Shown here piece after piece: positions 29,457 to 38,356 of a DNA stretch of 64,000 nt. The notes under the pieces are model-generated. The model was not told where the DNA came from. It saw nothing but the letters and a program-made list of their open reading frames with translations, and ran no database searches. Position numbers and translations under genes: made by a program. Positions within the stretch are counted from its first letter, which is position 1. Every line of letters begins with the position of its first letter. The DNA is from Achromobacter marplatensis (GTDB lineage Bacteria; Pseudomonadota; Gammaproteobacteria; Burkholderiales; Burkholderiaceae_B), in assembly GCF_002209535.1 (NCBI RefSeq), contig NZ_NJIG01000007.1, positions 186,001 to 250,000 on the forward strand, read 5' to 3'.

Positions 29457-30878
29457 TCAGTGCGGCAGCACAGGCGCCTGGCGCCAGTACTGCGTGGCCT
29501 GTTCGAACGCGTGCGCCAGCTGCAGCAGCGTGTGTTCCTGGCGATAGCGCCCGACGATCTGGATGCCCACGGGCAAGCCCGCATCGGTGAAGCCGCAGGG
29601 CACCGAGATCGCCGGATGGCCGGTCAACGACAGGTAGTAGCCCGAGCGCATCCAGTCGATGTAGTTGTGCATCGGCGTGTCTTCGATGCGGCTCACGGTT
29701 TCCTGCTCGACCGGGAACGGCAGCACCTGGCTGACCGGCCCGATCAGGAATTCATGGGTCTGCATGAAGGCCTGCATGCGCGCGAACAGGGCAGCGCGGT
29801 CGCGCTCGGCCTGGAGGACGGCAGACGGCGGCTGTTGCAGGCCCAGTTCGACGTTCCAGATGACCGTGTCTTTCAGCAGATGCCGGTGGTCGCGCAGCAC
29901 CGCTTCGTAGCCCACCGCGAAGGCCTGGCCGCGCAGGGCCTGGAACGAGGCGTCTGCGCCAGTGAAGTCCGGGCAGGCGGGTTCCACCACCGCGCCAAGG
30001 TCCGCGAAGACAGGCAGCTGGCGTTCCAGCGCCTGCAGCACCGCGCGTTCGACGGGCAGGCCGCCCCAGGTCGGCGCATAGGCGATGCGCACGCCATTGA
30101 AATCGCGCGTCAGGCTGTCGAGAAAGCGAGCCGGGTCCTGTTCGATGGCCAGCGGGTCGCGCGGGTCTGCGCCGGCGATCGCGGCCAGCAACAACGCCAC
30201 GTCGGCGACCGTGCGCGCCATCGGTCCCGCCACCGTCAACGCGTTGAAAGGATTGGCCGTCGGCCATTGCGGGACGCGACCGGGCGACGGCCGCAGGCCC
30301 ACCACGTTGCAGAACGAGGCCGGATTGCGTAGCGACCCGCCCATGTCGGTGCCGTCTGCCAGCGGCGCCATGCGCGTGGCCAGCGCGGCGGCGGCGCCCC
30401 CGCTGCTGCCGCCCGCGGTCAGGCACAGGTCGTAGGGATTGCGGGTAGCGCCAAATACCGGATTGAACGTCTGCGAGCCAGCCCCGAATTCGGGCAGGTT
30501 GGTCTTGCCCAAGGTAATCGCCCCGGCCGCGCGCTCGCGGCTGACGATCAGGCTGTCGCGCTCGGGCACGAAGTCGCGGTACAGCGGCGAACCGTAAGTC
30601 GTGCGCAGGCCGGCCGTCAGGAACGAATCCTTGTGCACGATGGGCAGCCCATGCAAGAGGCCCAGCGGGTGGCCGGCCGCCTGGCGTTCATCGGCCTGCG
30701 CGGCGCGCGCCAGCGCGCCTTCGGCATCCACGGTCACCACCGCATTCACTTGGGCATTGCAGGCGTCAATGCGCGCCAGATGCGCGGCCGTCACGTCACG
30801 GGCGCTGAGATGGCCGGCGGCGATCTCGGCGCGCAATGCCACGGCGGTCATGTCGCATAAAGAGGAAGTCTGTGTCAT
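29457..30878 (-). CDS. Amidase signature (AS) family hydrolase
   Basis: Amide hydrolase of 473 residues. The Ser-cisSer-Lys triad is visible: Lys in GLPIVHKDSFLT (about residue 81), cis-Ser in LTAGGSSGGAAAALA and nucleophile Ser in DGTDMGGSLRNPASF. The C-terminal segment GHPAISVPCGFTDAGLPVGIQIVG is typical. It heads a two-gene unit with the Bug receptor and is divergent from an IclR regulator. Substrate unknown. Confidence 0.94.
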   Translation of the reverse strand: MTQTSSLCDMTAVALRAEIAAGHLSARDVTAAHLARIDACNAQVNAVVTVDAEGALARAAQADERQAAGHPLGLLHGLPIVHKDSFLTAGLRTTYGSPLYRDFVPERDSLIVSRERAAGAITLGKTNLPEFGAGSQTFNPVFGATRNPYDLCLTAGGSSGGAAAALATRMAPLADGTDMGGSLRNPASFCNVVGLRPSPGRVPQWPTANPFNALTVAGPMARTVADVALLLAAIAGADPRDPLAIEQDPARFLDSLTRDFNGVRIAYAPTWGGLPVERAVLQALERQLPVFADLGAVVEPACPDFTGADASFQALRGQAFAVGYEAVLRDHRHLLKDTVIWNVELGLQQPPSAVLQAERDRAALFARMQAFMQTHEFLIGPVSQVLPFPVEQETVSRIEDTPMHNYIDWMRSGYYLSLTGHPAISVPCGFTDAGLPVGIQIVGRYRQEHTLLQLAHAFEQATQYWRQAPVLPH

Positions 30879-30903
30879 TGCAGCTTAGGTTTATTGCTAT
30901 GCG

Positions 30904-30914
30904 ATACAAAGTAT
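30904..30914. promoter_or_regulatory. AT-rich palindrome in the amidase/IclR divergent region
   Basis: ATAC and GTAT flank AAA, 26 bases before the amidase start on the minus strand. The surrounding stretch (30889-30935) is strikingly AT-rich for this genome. It is a candidate binding site for the IclR regulator. Confidence 0.35.
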
Positions 30915-31039
30915 TTAATAATCAACTTTATAGTGGGTATTCCGCCCCCGGACAATTCGGGGAAACTAGCGCTGCCCCGCTTTCACTGCCCTCCTTTTCG
31001 CTGCCTCCGATCCCTTTCGCCGCCCGGCCCGGAACCCCC

Positions 31040-31840
31040 ATGACGACACGCCCGCCCCCTATTGCCGATACCACCGCCGTGGACAGCGACGACCCCTTGT
31101 TTGTCGCTTCGCTGGAAAAGGGCATGCGGGTGCTGGACGCGTTCCGCGACGCCTCAGACTCGCTGGGCCTGACCGATATCGCCTTGATCACAGGCTTGGG
31201 AAAAAGCGCTGCGCAGCGCTTCATCCACACCTGGGAGCGCATGGGCTACCTGATCAAGGATCCGGCCTCGCGCCGTTACCGGCTGGGGCCCCGCGTCGTG
31301 GAACTGGGCTACTTCTTCCTGCGCAGCGACCGGCTGGTGTCCATGGCTGCGCCGCATCTGGTGGCGCTGCGCGACCGCTGCGGCCTGGCCGTGCACATGA
31401 GCGTGCTGGCCGGCACCGACATGATCTATCTGCTGCGCCTGCCCAGCCGGCAATTGACCCTGGCCGAAATGCTGCCGGGCCGCCGCATGCCCGCCTGGTG
31501 CAACAGCGGCGGGCGCATGCTGCTGACCCCGCAAGACGATGACGCCATCCGGCAGGCGCTGCTGCGGGCGCCGCCACGCGCTTTCACGCCGCGCACGGTC
31601 GTGGACCCGGAGGCCTTGCTGGCGTTGATCCGCCAGGCACGCGAAGACGGCTATGCGCTGACTGAAGACCAGGTGCTGCAAAACCAGGTCGGCGCGGCGG
31701 TGCTGCTGCGCGACGCGCGTGACGTCCCGCTGGCCGCGATCAGCGTGAGGGCGCCGCGCCACGACTATCCCACCGACCGCTTGCTGAGCGATATCGTGCC
31801 GCAGCTGTTCCGCACGGCGCAGGCGATCCAGGACGCCTGA
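31040..31840 (+). CDS. IclR-family transcriptional regulator
   Basis: A 266-residue regulator with an N-terminal winged HTH (EKGMRVLDAFRDASDSLGLTDIALITGLGKSAAQRFIHTWERMGYL) and the IclR effector domain. Family features are YRLGPRVVELGYFFLRSDRLV, LPSRQLTLAEMLPGRRMPAWCNSGGRMLL and ALTEDQVLQNQVGAAVLLRDA. The ATG at 31040 is chosen because the upstream in-frame stretch is AT-rich and resembles a regulatory gap. It is divergent from the amidase-Bug pair, its likely target. Confidence 0.92.
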   Translation: MTTRPPPIADTTAVDSDDPLFVASLEKGMRVLDAFRDASDSLGLTDIALITGLGKSAAQRFIHTWERMGYLIKDPASRRYRLGPRVVELGYFFLRSDRLVSMAAPHLVALRDRCGLAVHMSVLAGTDMIYLLRLPSRQLTLAEMLPGRRMPAWCNSGGRMLLTPQDDDAIRQALLRAPPRAFTPRTVVDPEALLALIRQAREDGYALTEDQVLQNQVGAAVLLRDARDVPLAAISVRAPRHDYPTDRLLSDIVPQLFRTAQAIQDA

Positions 31841-31860
31841 TTGAAATTTTTCAGGCCGTT

Positions 31861-31889
31861 TTGCATTCTTTCGATTTTTTGTGCATAAT
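31861..31889 (+). promoter_or_regulatory. Promoter of tRNA-Asn
   Basis: -35 TTGCAT (31861-31866) and -10 CATAAT (31884-31889) are separated by 17 bp, with the tRNA 5' end 18 bases after the -10. Confidence 0.65.
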
Positions 31890-31906
31890 TCGGCCCCTCT
31901 ACCTGT

Positions 31907-31982
31907 TCCCCGATAGCTCAGTCGGTAGAGCGACGGACTGTTAATCCGCAGGTCGCTGGTTCGAGCCCAGCTCGGGGAGCCA
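31907..31982 (+). tRNA. tRNA-Asn (anticodon GTT)
   Basis: Complete 76-base cloverleaf with encoded CCA. The acceptor stem is TCCCCGA paired with TCGGGGA and the D-loop is AGCTCAGTCGGTAGAGC. The anticodon loop CTGTTAA gives GTT for asparagine, and the T-arm is CTGGTTCGAGCCCAG. A terminator lies 65 bases downstream. Confidence 0.97.
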
Positions 31983-32046
31983 AGAATTCAGCCGCGCAAT
32001 CTTCATCCGCACGGCTCGCAAGACAAGCAGTACCCGCAGTACCCTT

Positions 32047-32078
32047 AAAAAAGCCCGCAACCTGTTTGCGGGCTTTTT
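32047..32078 (+). terminator. Terminator after tRNA-Asn
   Basis: GCCCGCAA and TTGCGGGC form an 8-bp stem with loop CCTGT, extended by an A-run before and TTTTT after. Confidence 0.9.
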
Positions 32079-32142
32079 GCATTGCCCTCCACAAAGCGTA
32101 GGATGACGCGCATCCCGCCTCGACGCTTTCCTCCCCTTGCCC

Positions 32143-33057
32143 ATGCGTTCCACGCGATCCCTGCCTGCCCTGGTTTCTTTGCGCGCCTTCGAAGCGGCAG
32201 CGCGGCGCCTGAGCTTTTCGCTGGCCGCCCAAGAGCTCTTCGTCACGCAAAGCGCGATCAGCCACCACATCCAGCGCCTGGAAAACGAGCTGGGCGTGGC
32301 GCTGTTCGAGCGGCGCACGCGCGCGGTGGCGCTCACGCCTGCCGGCCAGGCCTACTACGAACACGTGCACGCCGCCTTTGAATTGCTGCGCCAGGGCACC
32401 GACGCCATCCGCGCACCGACGGCCGCGCGCACCACGCTCAAGGTCGGATTGCTGGCGTCGTTCGCCACGCGCTGGCTGGCCCCGCGCCTGCCGGCGTTCG
32501 CCGCTGCGCATCCGGACATCGACCTGCAACTGCAGCCGGACATTGGCTTGGCCGATGTAGCGGGCGGCGAAGTGGACGTGGCGATCCGCTACGGCCGCGG
32601 CGGTTGGCCCGGCGTGGCCTCGCGGCTGCTGATGGGCGAACGGCTGTCGGTCGTATGCGCGCCCAGCCTGATCGCCGGCCGCAAGCGCCCGCGCACGCCG
32701 GACGATCTGCTGCGACACCCGTTGCTTGCCTCGCATGCCAAGCAGCCATTTGAATGGGACGCGTGGGCGCGGCAGTTCGGCATGGACCTGGGCCGCGCCC
32801 AGACCGTGCGCCTGCACGACTACAACATCGTCGTCGAAGCCGCGCTGGCCGGCCAAGGCCTGGCCATGGGCCGGCATCGGCTGATCGCCCCGCACCTGGC
32901 CAGCGGTGCGCTGGTCGAGGCGCTACCGGAGACGATGCTGGAGGATCCGCGCATCGGCTGGTGGTTCGTCGCCCCCCGTGGCGCCCTGACGCCCCCGGCA
33001 AAGGCCCTGCATGACTGGCTGGTCCAGGCCGCACAGGCGGCGGCGGACACGTATTAG
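32143..33057 (+). CDS. LysR-family regulator (GcvA-like)
   Basis: A 304-residue LysR regulator. The winged HTH is at the N-terminus (LVSLRAFEAAARRLSFSLAAQELFVTQSAISHHIQRLENELG), followed by RTRAVALTPAGQAYYEHV. The effector domain starts near residue 95 (LKVGLLASFATRWLAPRLPAFAAAHPDIDLQL), a pattern close to GcvA. ATG 32143 is used, since an in-frame TTG at 32137 adds only two residues. The downstream RidA and aminotransferase genes face the same way and may be regulated by it (inferred). Confidence 0.93.
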   Translation: MRSTRSLPALVSLRAFEAAARRLSFSLAAQELFVTQSAISHHIQRLENELGVALFERRTRAVALTPAGQAYYEHVHAAFELLRQGTDAIRAPTAARTTLKVGLLASFATRWLAPRLPAFAAAHPDIDLQLQPDIGLADVAGGEVDVAIRYGRGGWPGVASRLLMGERLSVVCAPSLIAGRKRPRTPDDLLRHPLLASHAKQPFEWDAWARQFGMDLGRAQTVRLHDYNIVVEAALAGQGLAMGRHRLIAPHLASGALVEALPETMLEDPRIGWWFVAPRGALTPPAKALHDWLVQAAQAAADTY

Positions 33058-33162
33058 TTCTACTCATGTGTAAAAGGCAAGAATTGATTGGTCACGCGCG
33101 GCAGTGGCCGATAGCATCGAAGCTCGCGCTTTTTCGCTAACCCCTTTTGCAGGTGAATCGAC

Positions 33163-33636
33163 ATGACCCGCACCATCTCCGGCCGCGTGGCCGAACTGGG
33201 CTACACCCTGGAAGCCGCCGCCGCGCCCGCCGCCAACTACGTGCCGTTCGTCCTGGAGGGCAACCTGCTCACCATCTCGGGCCAGATCTCGCGGCAGGGT
33301 GGCAAGCCGCGCTACCTGGGCCAGCTGGGCAACCAGATCTCGGACGCCGACGGCGTCGAAGCCGCGAAGCTGTCAGGCCTGAGCATCCTGTCGCAGATCG
33401 CCGCCGCGACGGGCGACCGCCTGGACCGCGTGGCGCGCGTCGTGCGCTTGGGTGTCTTTGTGGCCAGCACGCCTGACTTCAACCGCCAGAGCGCCATCGC
33501 CAACGGCGCGTCCGACCTGATGGTGGACGTGTTCGGGGACGCCGGCCGCCATGCGCGCAGCGCCGTCGGCGTGGCCTCTCTGCCCCAGGGCGTCGCCGTG
33601 GAAATCGAAGCCGTCATCGCCTTGACCCCCGCCTGA
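33163..33636 (+). CDS. RidA/YjgF-family protein
   Basis: Small trimeric protein of the Rid superfamily, whose best known members hydrolyse reactive enamine/imine intermediates from PLP enzymes. The 157 residues show YVPFVLEGNLLTISGQISRQGG, DRVARVVRLGVFVASTPDF and the C-terminal ARSAVGVASLPQGVAVEIEAVIAL. The Arg of ARSAVG corresponds to the conserved substrate-binding Arg. It is 12 bases upstream of a PLP aminotransferase gene, a context that fits imine scavenging. Confidence 0.93.
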   Translation: MTRTISGRVAELGYTLEAAAAPAANYVPFVLEGNLLTISGQISRQGGKPRYLGQLGNQISDADGVEAAKLSGLSILSQIAAATGDRLDRVARVVRLGVFVASTPDFNRQSAIANGASDLMVDVFGDAGRHARSAVGVASLPQGVAVEIEAVIALTPA

Positions 33637-33648
33637 TCGCCAGCCGCC

Positions 33649-34845
33649 ATGCCAGCCCCTCTGACCCCTGACGCCATCGACGCGTTGCGCGCCCGCACGC
33701 CGGGCGCGAAAACCAGTATCCACTTCAATCACGCCGGCTCGTCGTTGCCGTCTGCCGGCACGCTGGAGGCGATCTACGGGCATTTGCAGCGCGAAGCGGC
33801 GCAGGGTCCGATGGAGGCCGGCGTGGCCGCGCGTGCGCTGACCGAAAGCGCCCGCACGCTGGCGGCCCGGCTGCTCAATGCGCAGCCGGACGAGATCGCG
33901 CTGACCACCGGCAATTCCCCGGGCTGGGGCGCGGCCTTCGCCGCGATGGCGCCGTGGCGTCCCGGCGACCGCATCCTGGTCGGCCGTCACGAATGGGGCG
34001 GCAACCTGGCGGCGATGCGGCTACGGGCGGAACGCGCTGGCGCCGTCCTGGAAACCATCCCCTCGGATGACAGCGGCTGCGTGGACCCGGAGGCGCTCGC
34101 CGCCATGCTGGACGACCGCGTGCGCCTGATCGCGTTGACCTGGCTGCCCGCCAACGGCGGACTGATCAATCCGGCGGCCGCCATCGGCCGCGTGGCGCGC
34201 CAGCACGGCATTCCGTATTTCGTGGACGGCGCGCAAGCAGTGGGCCAGTTGCCCATCGACGTGGCGGAGATCGGCTGCGACGTGCTGAGCGGCGCCGGCC
34301 GCAAGGCCTTGCGCGGCCCCCGCGGCACGGGCCTGTTGTACGTGCGGCAGGATTTCCTCGACCAGCTCACGCCTGCGTTCGTCGATACCCATTCGGCCCC
34401 GCTGGGCGCGGACGGCCAGCCGCAATTGCGCGCCGATGCCGCCCGCCTGGAATCCGCCGAAAACTCGCTGGCGTTGCGCTGCGGCCTGGCCCACGCCTTG
34501 CAGGAGGCGCTGGACATCGGATTGGAGGCCATCCGCGCCACCATCGATGCCAAAGCCCAAACGCTCAGAACGGAGATCGCGGCCATCCCGGGCATCACCG
34601 TGCTGGATCAGGGCCGGGAGCTGTCCGGCCTGGTGTCCTTCAACCTGGCCGGACAGGAGGCGGCTGCCGTGCAGCGCGCCCTGGCGGTGCAGGGCATCAC
34701 CATCGGCAGTAACGGCGTGCCCTACACGCCGCTGGACATGCAGACGCGCGGCCTGACGCAGATCGCGCGCGCCTCGGTCAGCTATCTGACGAGCGATGCC
34801 GAAGTCGCCCGCTTGCTGGATGGGCTGCGGCAACTGGCGCGCTAG
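33649..34845 (+). CDS. Class V aminotransferase / cysteine desulfurase-like PLP enzyme
   Basis: Fold-type I PLP enzyme of 398 residues. N-terminal IHFNHAGSSLPSAGTLEAI is a hallmark of class V enzymes. The cofactor Asp/Gln/Lys region reads PYFVDGAQAVGQLPIDV and then CDVLSGAGRKALRGPRGTGLLYV, with the PLP Lys in GRKAL. The C-terminal domain includes GLVSFNLAGQEAAAVQRAL. It lacks an obvious active-site Cys loop, so amino-transfer, lyase or racemase activity is as likely as desulfuration. Coupled to RidA. Confidence 0.9.
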   Translation: MPAPLTPDAIDALRARTPGAKTSIHFNHAGSSLPSAGTLEAIYGHLQREAAQGPMEAGVAARALTESARTLAARLLNAQPDEIALTTGNSPGWGAAFAAMAPWRPGDRILVGRHEWGGNLAAMRLRAERAGAVLETIPSDDSGCVDPEALAAMLDDRVRLIALTWLPANGGLINPAAAIGRVARQHGIPYFVDGAQAVGQLPIDVAEIGCDVLSGAGRKALRGPRGTGLLYVRQDFLDQLTPAFVDTHSAPLGADGQPQLRADAARLESAENSLALRCGLAHALQEALDIGLEAIRATIDAKAQTLRTEIAAIPGITVLDQGRELSGLVSFNLAGQEAAAVQRALAVQGITIGSNGVPYTPLDMQTRGLTQIARASVSYLTSDAEVARLLDGLRQLAR

Positions 34846-34861
34846 CCCGGCCCTTGCCGCC

Positions 34862-35755
34862 TCAGGCCACCGCGCGGCGCATGAAGGGCGACCACTTCGT
34901 GAAGACGAGCAGGTTGCCCACCATCACCAGCGCCAGGCCGACAAAGGCCGACGGAGTCCATTGATAGCCCTCGGCAACCGTCGACACGGTAAGCGCGACG
35001 ACGGGGAACAGCACCGTGCAATATGCGGCGCGGGCCGGCCCCATGCGACCCACCAAGGTCAAGTAAGCGGTAAAGCCGATCACCGATCCGGGAATCGCCA
35101 GGTAGAGCAGGGCGCCCACATACGCCGGCGACGAATCGAACTGGAACGGCAGGCCCGCCACCAGGCAGCCCGCCAACAGGATCGACGCGCCGTAGACCAT
35201 GCTGAAAGCATTGCCCGTCAGCGGCCGGATGCCGGCGCGCTGCTGCAACGACGACAGCATGTTGCCGGTGGAAAAGCAGAACGTGCCCAGCAGCGCGAAG
35301 CCCAGGCCCAGCAACGTTTCGTGGCTGGCCTGCTGGCTGGCCAGTTCGGGCCAGAACAACAGCACCAGGCCTGAAAAGCCGAACACGCCGGCCAGCATCA
35401 CGCGCGGCGCGATGCGGGTGCCGAACCACAGCCGGGCGTTCAGCGCGTTCCACAGCGTCGCGGCGGAAAACACCACCGATACCAGTCCGCTGGGGATCCA
35501 CTGCGTGGCGGTGTAGAAGCACAGGAAATTCAGGCAGAACAGGCAAAGGCCCTGGCCCACGCAGAGCCAATGGCCGCGCCGGTCCAGCTTCTGCAGTTTG
35601 CGGGTCAGCAACAGGGCGGCGAACAGCACCAGGCCCGCCAGCGCGAAGCGGTAGAAGATGGACACGGGAATGGCCACCACGCCCAGTTGCAGCTTGATGG
35701 CGATCCAGGTGGTGCCCCAGATGACGACGGTCAGGAAATACAGGAAGAGATTCAC
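34862..35755 (-). CDS. DMT-superfamily (EamA) exporter
   Basis: Ten-helix drug/metabolite transporter of about 297 residues. The start is taken as GTG at 35755 (VNLFLYFLTVVIWGTTWIAIKLQLG), where the EamA domain begins; the frame is open to 36049, but that stretch is non-hydrophobic and overlaps the divergent AraC gene. EamA repeat signatures are FYRFALAGLVLFAALL, LCFYTATQWIPSGLVSVVFS and, in the second half, IPGSVIGFTAYLTLVGRMGPARAAY. Divergent from an AraC regulator. Confidence 0.85.
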   Translation of the reverse strand: MNLFLYFLTVVIWGTTWIAIKLQLGVVAIPVSIFYRFALAGLVLFAALLLTRKLQKLDRRGHWLCVGQGLCLFCLNFLCFYTATQWIPSGLVSVVFSAATLWNALNARLWFGTRIAPRVMLAGVFGFSGLVLLFWPELASQQASHETLLGLGFALLGTFCFSTGNMLSSLQQRAGIRPLTGNAFSMVYGASILLAGCLVAGLPFQFDSSPAYVGALLYLAIPGSVIGFTAYLTLVGRMGPARAAYCTVLFPVVALTVSTVAEGYQWTPSAFVGLALVMVGNLLVFTKWSPFMRRAVA

Positions 35756-35874
35756 GATGCGATGGGCAAAAAATAGGGGACACGAAGCGGGCGAACCAGA
35801 GCACAAGCCGCCTTGCCGCGAGTGTGCGCCGCCCGGCCGGCCCCGGATTGCCGGTTCTTGCGGTTTTTGCACGG

Positions 35875-35895
35875 TCGCGCGCGCGGCGCGCGCGA
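35875..35895. repeat. 21-bp perfect CG-alternating palindrome
   Basis: TCGCGCGCGC, a central G, then GCGCGCGCGA make a perfect palindrome of alternating pyrimidine-purine steps, 24 bases before the AraC ATG in the divergent gap. Such sequence can extrude as a cruciform or adopt Z-form under negative supercoiling. Confidence 0.7.
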
Positions 35896-35918
35896 GATCG
35901 CAGTAGCATTTCAGTCCT

Positions 35919-36809
35919 ATGGGCACCACCGCCTCGGCCCCGGCCGATTTCTCCGTCTTTCGCACCTTGTCGCGCTCCACCGCCACGCTGGAGCGCGCCT
36001 CCCCGTTGGGCGAAGGCATGGCGATTTCGCAATGGGGCCGCAGCGCCAACGAAACACTGGGCTACGACACCCCGGGTCACCACACGCTGTCGCTGTACCT
36101 GCATGGCGGCGACAAGTCGTTCCGGGTCGGCCACGACACCCTGCACGGCGGCGCCGGCAAATTCTGCGTGCTGCCCGCCGAACACTATTCGCGCTGGTGC
36201 ATGAACGACACCGTGCATTTCCTGCACCTGTACATCGCCCCCGAACGGCTGGCGCGCGAAGCCGTCATGCGGCTGGACTGCGAACCCCGCACCCTGGAAC
36301 TGCGCGACCGCACCTACATCCAGGACGACTCTCTGATCGACGTGTGCCGGCAGTTGCTCGGCACAGACTGGTCGCAGCCGGCGGACCGGCTGGCGGCCAG
36401 CAGCGCAGCGGAAACCGTGCTGCACCACCTGCTGAACCAGGGCGTCGCTCGCAAGTCCGCCCCGCCTGCCCGGGGCGGACTGGCGCCCGCCGTGCGCCGG
36501 CGCGTCATGGATTACGTGGACGCACATCTGCACGAAGCCCTGACGCTGGACCAGCTGGCGGGCGTCGCCGCGCTGTCGACCTACCACTTCGCCCGCATGT
36601 TCCACACCTCGTTCGGCGAACCGCCGCATGCGTGGGTGCGCGGGCGCCGCCTGGCGCACGCCCGCAGCCTGCTGGCCGCCGGCAAGGGCGACCTGGCCGG
36701 CATCGCGCAGGCCAGCGGCTTCGGCAACGCCAGCCACCTGTCGCGGGTGTTCCGCGACGCCATCGGCGTCACGCCCGGCCAGTACCGCAGCGCGCGCCGC
36801 CAGCACTGA
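35919..36809 (+). CDS. AraC-family transcriptional regulator
   Basis: A 296-residue regulator with an N-terminal cupin-like domain (HHTLSLYLHGGDKSFRVGHDTLHGGAGKFCVLPAEHYSRW). The C-terminal double HTH reads LTLDQLAGVAALSTYHFARMFHTSFG and DLAGIAQASGFGNASHLSRVFRDAIGVTPGQYR. It is divergent from the EamA exporter (163-bp gap containing the CG palindrome) and probably controls it. Ligand unknown. Confidence 0.92.
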   Translation: MGTTASAPADFSVFRTLSRSTATLERASPLGEGMAISQWGRSANETLGYDTPGHHTLSLYLHGGDKSFRVGHDTLHGGAGKFCVLPAEHYSRWCMNDTVHFLHLYIAPERLAREAVMRLDCEPRTLELRDRTYIQDDSLIDVCRQLLGTDWSQPADRLAASSAAETVLHHLLNQGVARKSAPPARGGLAPAVRRRVMDYVDAHLHEALTLDQLAGVAALSTYHFARMFHTSFGEPPHAWVRGRRLAHARSLLAAGKGDLAGIAQASGFGNASHLSRVFRDAIGVTPGQYRSARRQH

Positions 36810-36913
36810 AGGCGGCCGCCGTCCGGCCCCGTTTCCCGACCCACGCGGTCTACAATGGCCCATCGCCCTTAGCGGCCTGACACCGCGGTCCCACCGCGCT
36901 TGCCCACGACGCG

Positions 36914-38356
36914 ATGCCGTCCACGACCTCTCGCGATTCCGATCTCCTGGCCGGCCCCGCCGCCCCGCGCCCGCTGCGCGCGCATTGGCTGGCCGAACTC
37001 ATCCGCCTGCGCGAAACCCATTGGGGCCCGCTGGACGACGCCGACGCCGTGCGGCACGTGCGGCAGCTGGACACCGATCTGCCCTCGCGCATCCTGGCCC
37101 GCGCCGACCTGTTGGCGCAACGTGAAAACCTGACCCCGCTGGTCGATGCCTGGCGCCGCAGCGCGCGCGGCATCCTGGCCGTACTGTTCGTGCTGGCGCT
37201 GATATCGGGCATCGGCGTTGCCCTGGGCGCGCTGGGCGACGGATCGCGGCCGGTCAACGTGCTGTGGGCGCTGGGCGCCTTGCTCGGCCTGCACGCGCTG
37301 ACCTTCCTGGTGTGGCTGGCCAGTTTCCTCGTCAGGGCGTCGGCCATGACCGGGCTGGGCCGCCTCTGGCTCTGGGCCACCCGCAAGCTGGCGCGCGGCC
37401 CCGATGGCGCCCTGGTGCCGCAGGCCTTCCTGAACCTGCTGGCGCGCGCAGGCGCGTTGCGCTGGCTCTTCGGCGCCATCAGCCACCTGCTGTGGCTGAC
37501 TGCCTTGTGCGCCGCGCTGGCGACCTTGCTGGCGGTGCTGTCCACCGCCAGCTACCGCTTCATCTGGGCCACCACCTTGCTGGCCCCCGACACCTTCGTG
37601 GGGCTGACGCAGGCCATCGGCTGGCTGCCCGCGCACCTGGGTTTCCCGATGCCGGACGCCGCGGTCATCCGCGCCAGCGACGGCGCGCAGACCCTGACCG
37701 CCGACGCGCAGGTGCAGTGGTCGCTGTGGCTGATCGGGGTGCTGGTGGTCTACGGCATCCTGCCGCGCCTGCTGGCGGGCGCGCTGTGCGTGGCCGCCAC
37801 GCTGCGCGCGCTGCGCCGGGTACGCATCGACCCCATGCTGGCCGGCTTTTCACCGCTGCGCGACCGCCTGGAACCGCCGGCGCAATCCCTCGGCATCGAC
37901 CGCCCCGTGGACCCGCTGCACGAACCCCGCGTCCGCGCGCCATCGCTAGCCGCTCTCGGCGGGCAAGCTGTGCTGCTGGGCCTGGAACTGCCCGCCGACC
38001 TGCCCTGGCCGCCCGCGAACGTGCCCACGGGCATCCAGATGGCCGGCAACCTGGACACGCGGGAAGAACGCAACCGCGTGCTGGACGCGCTTGCGCAGGC
38101 CGCGGCCTCGCGCCTGCTGATCGCCTGCGACGCCCGCCAGACGCCCGACCGCGGCACCCTGTCCCTGATCGCCGAACTGTCCGCCCACGCGCAGGCTACC
38201 GGCGTGTGGCTCATCACGGGGCCCGAGGCTGAGTCCGGCGCGGGCACGCGCGCCGCGCTGTGGCGCGAACGGCTGCTGGCCCTGGGCCTGCCTGCCGACG
38301 CCATCCTGCAAACCCCTACGGCCCCGCTGACGTGGCTGGAGTCCGGCCATGGCTGA
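36914..38356 (+). CDS. DUF2868-type membrane protein, partner of the downstream GTPase
   Basis: Uncharacterised 480-residue inner-membrane protein. The first 60 residues are polar (RAHWLAELIRLRETHWGPLDDADAVRHVR). Hydrophobic segments lie near 64-86, 94-120, 165-190 and 259-283. A soluble C-terminal domain (about 330-480) includes AVLLGLELPADLPWPP and ASRLLIACDARQTPDRGTLSLIAEL, then a helix/strand end. Its stop overlaps the next gene by 8 bases, showing translational coupling. DUF2868 assignment is from recognised overall pattern and gene pairing; no function is known. Confidence 0.85.
   Translation: MPSTTSRDSDLLAGPAAPRPLRAHWLAELIRLRETHWGPLDDADAVRHVRQLDTDLPSRILARADLLAQRENLTPLVDAWRRSARGILAVLFVLALISGIGVALGALGDGSRPVNVLWALGALLGLHALTFLVWLASFLVRASAMTGLGRLWLWATRKLARGPDGALVPQAFLNLLARAGALRWLFGAISHLLWLTALCAALATLLAVLSTASYRFIWATTLLAPDTFVGLTQAIGWLPAHLGFPMPDAAVIRASDGAQTLTADAQVQWSLWLIGVLVVYGILPRLLAGALCVAATLRALRRVRIDPMLAGFSPLRDRLEPPAQSLGIDRPVDPLHEPRVRAPSLAALGGQAVLLGLELPADLPWPPANVPTGIQMAGNLDTREERNRVLDALAQAAASRLLIACDARQTPDRGTLSLIAELSAHAQATGVWLITGPEAESGAGTRAALWRERLLALGLPADAILQTPTAPLTWLESGHG

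Noticed and set aside
34842-36863. 673-codon minus-strand open frame over the DMT and AraC genes
   Set aside because: Spans two real genes in a third frame with an Arg/Gly/Ala-rich product.
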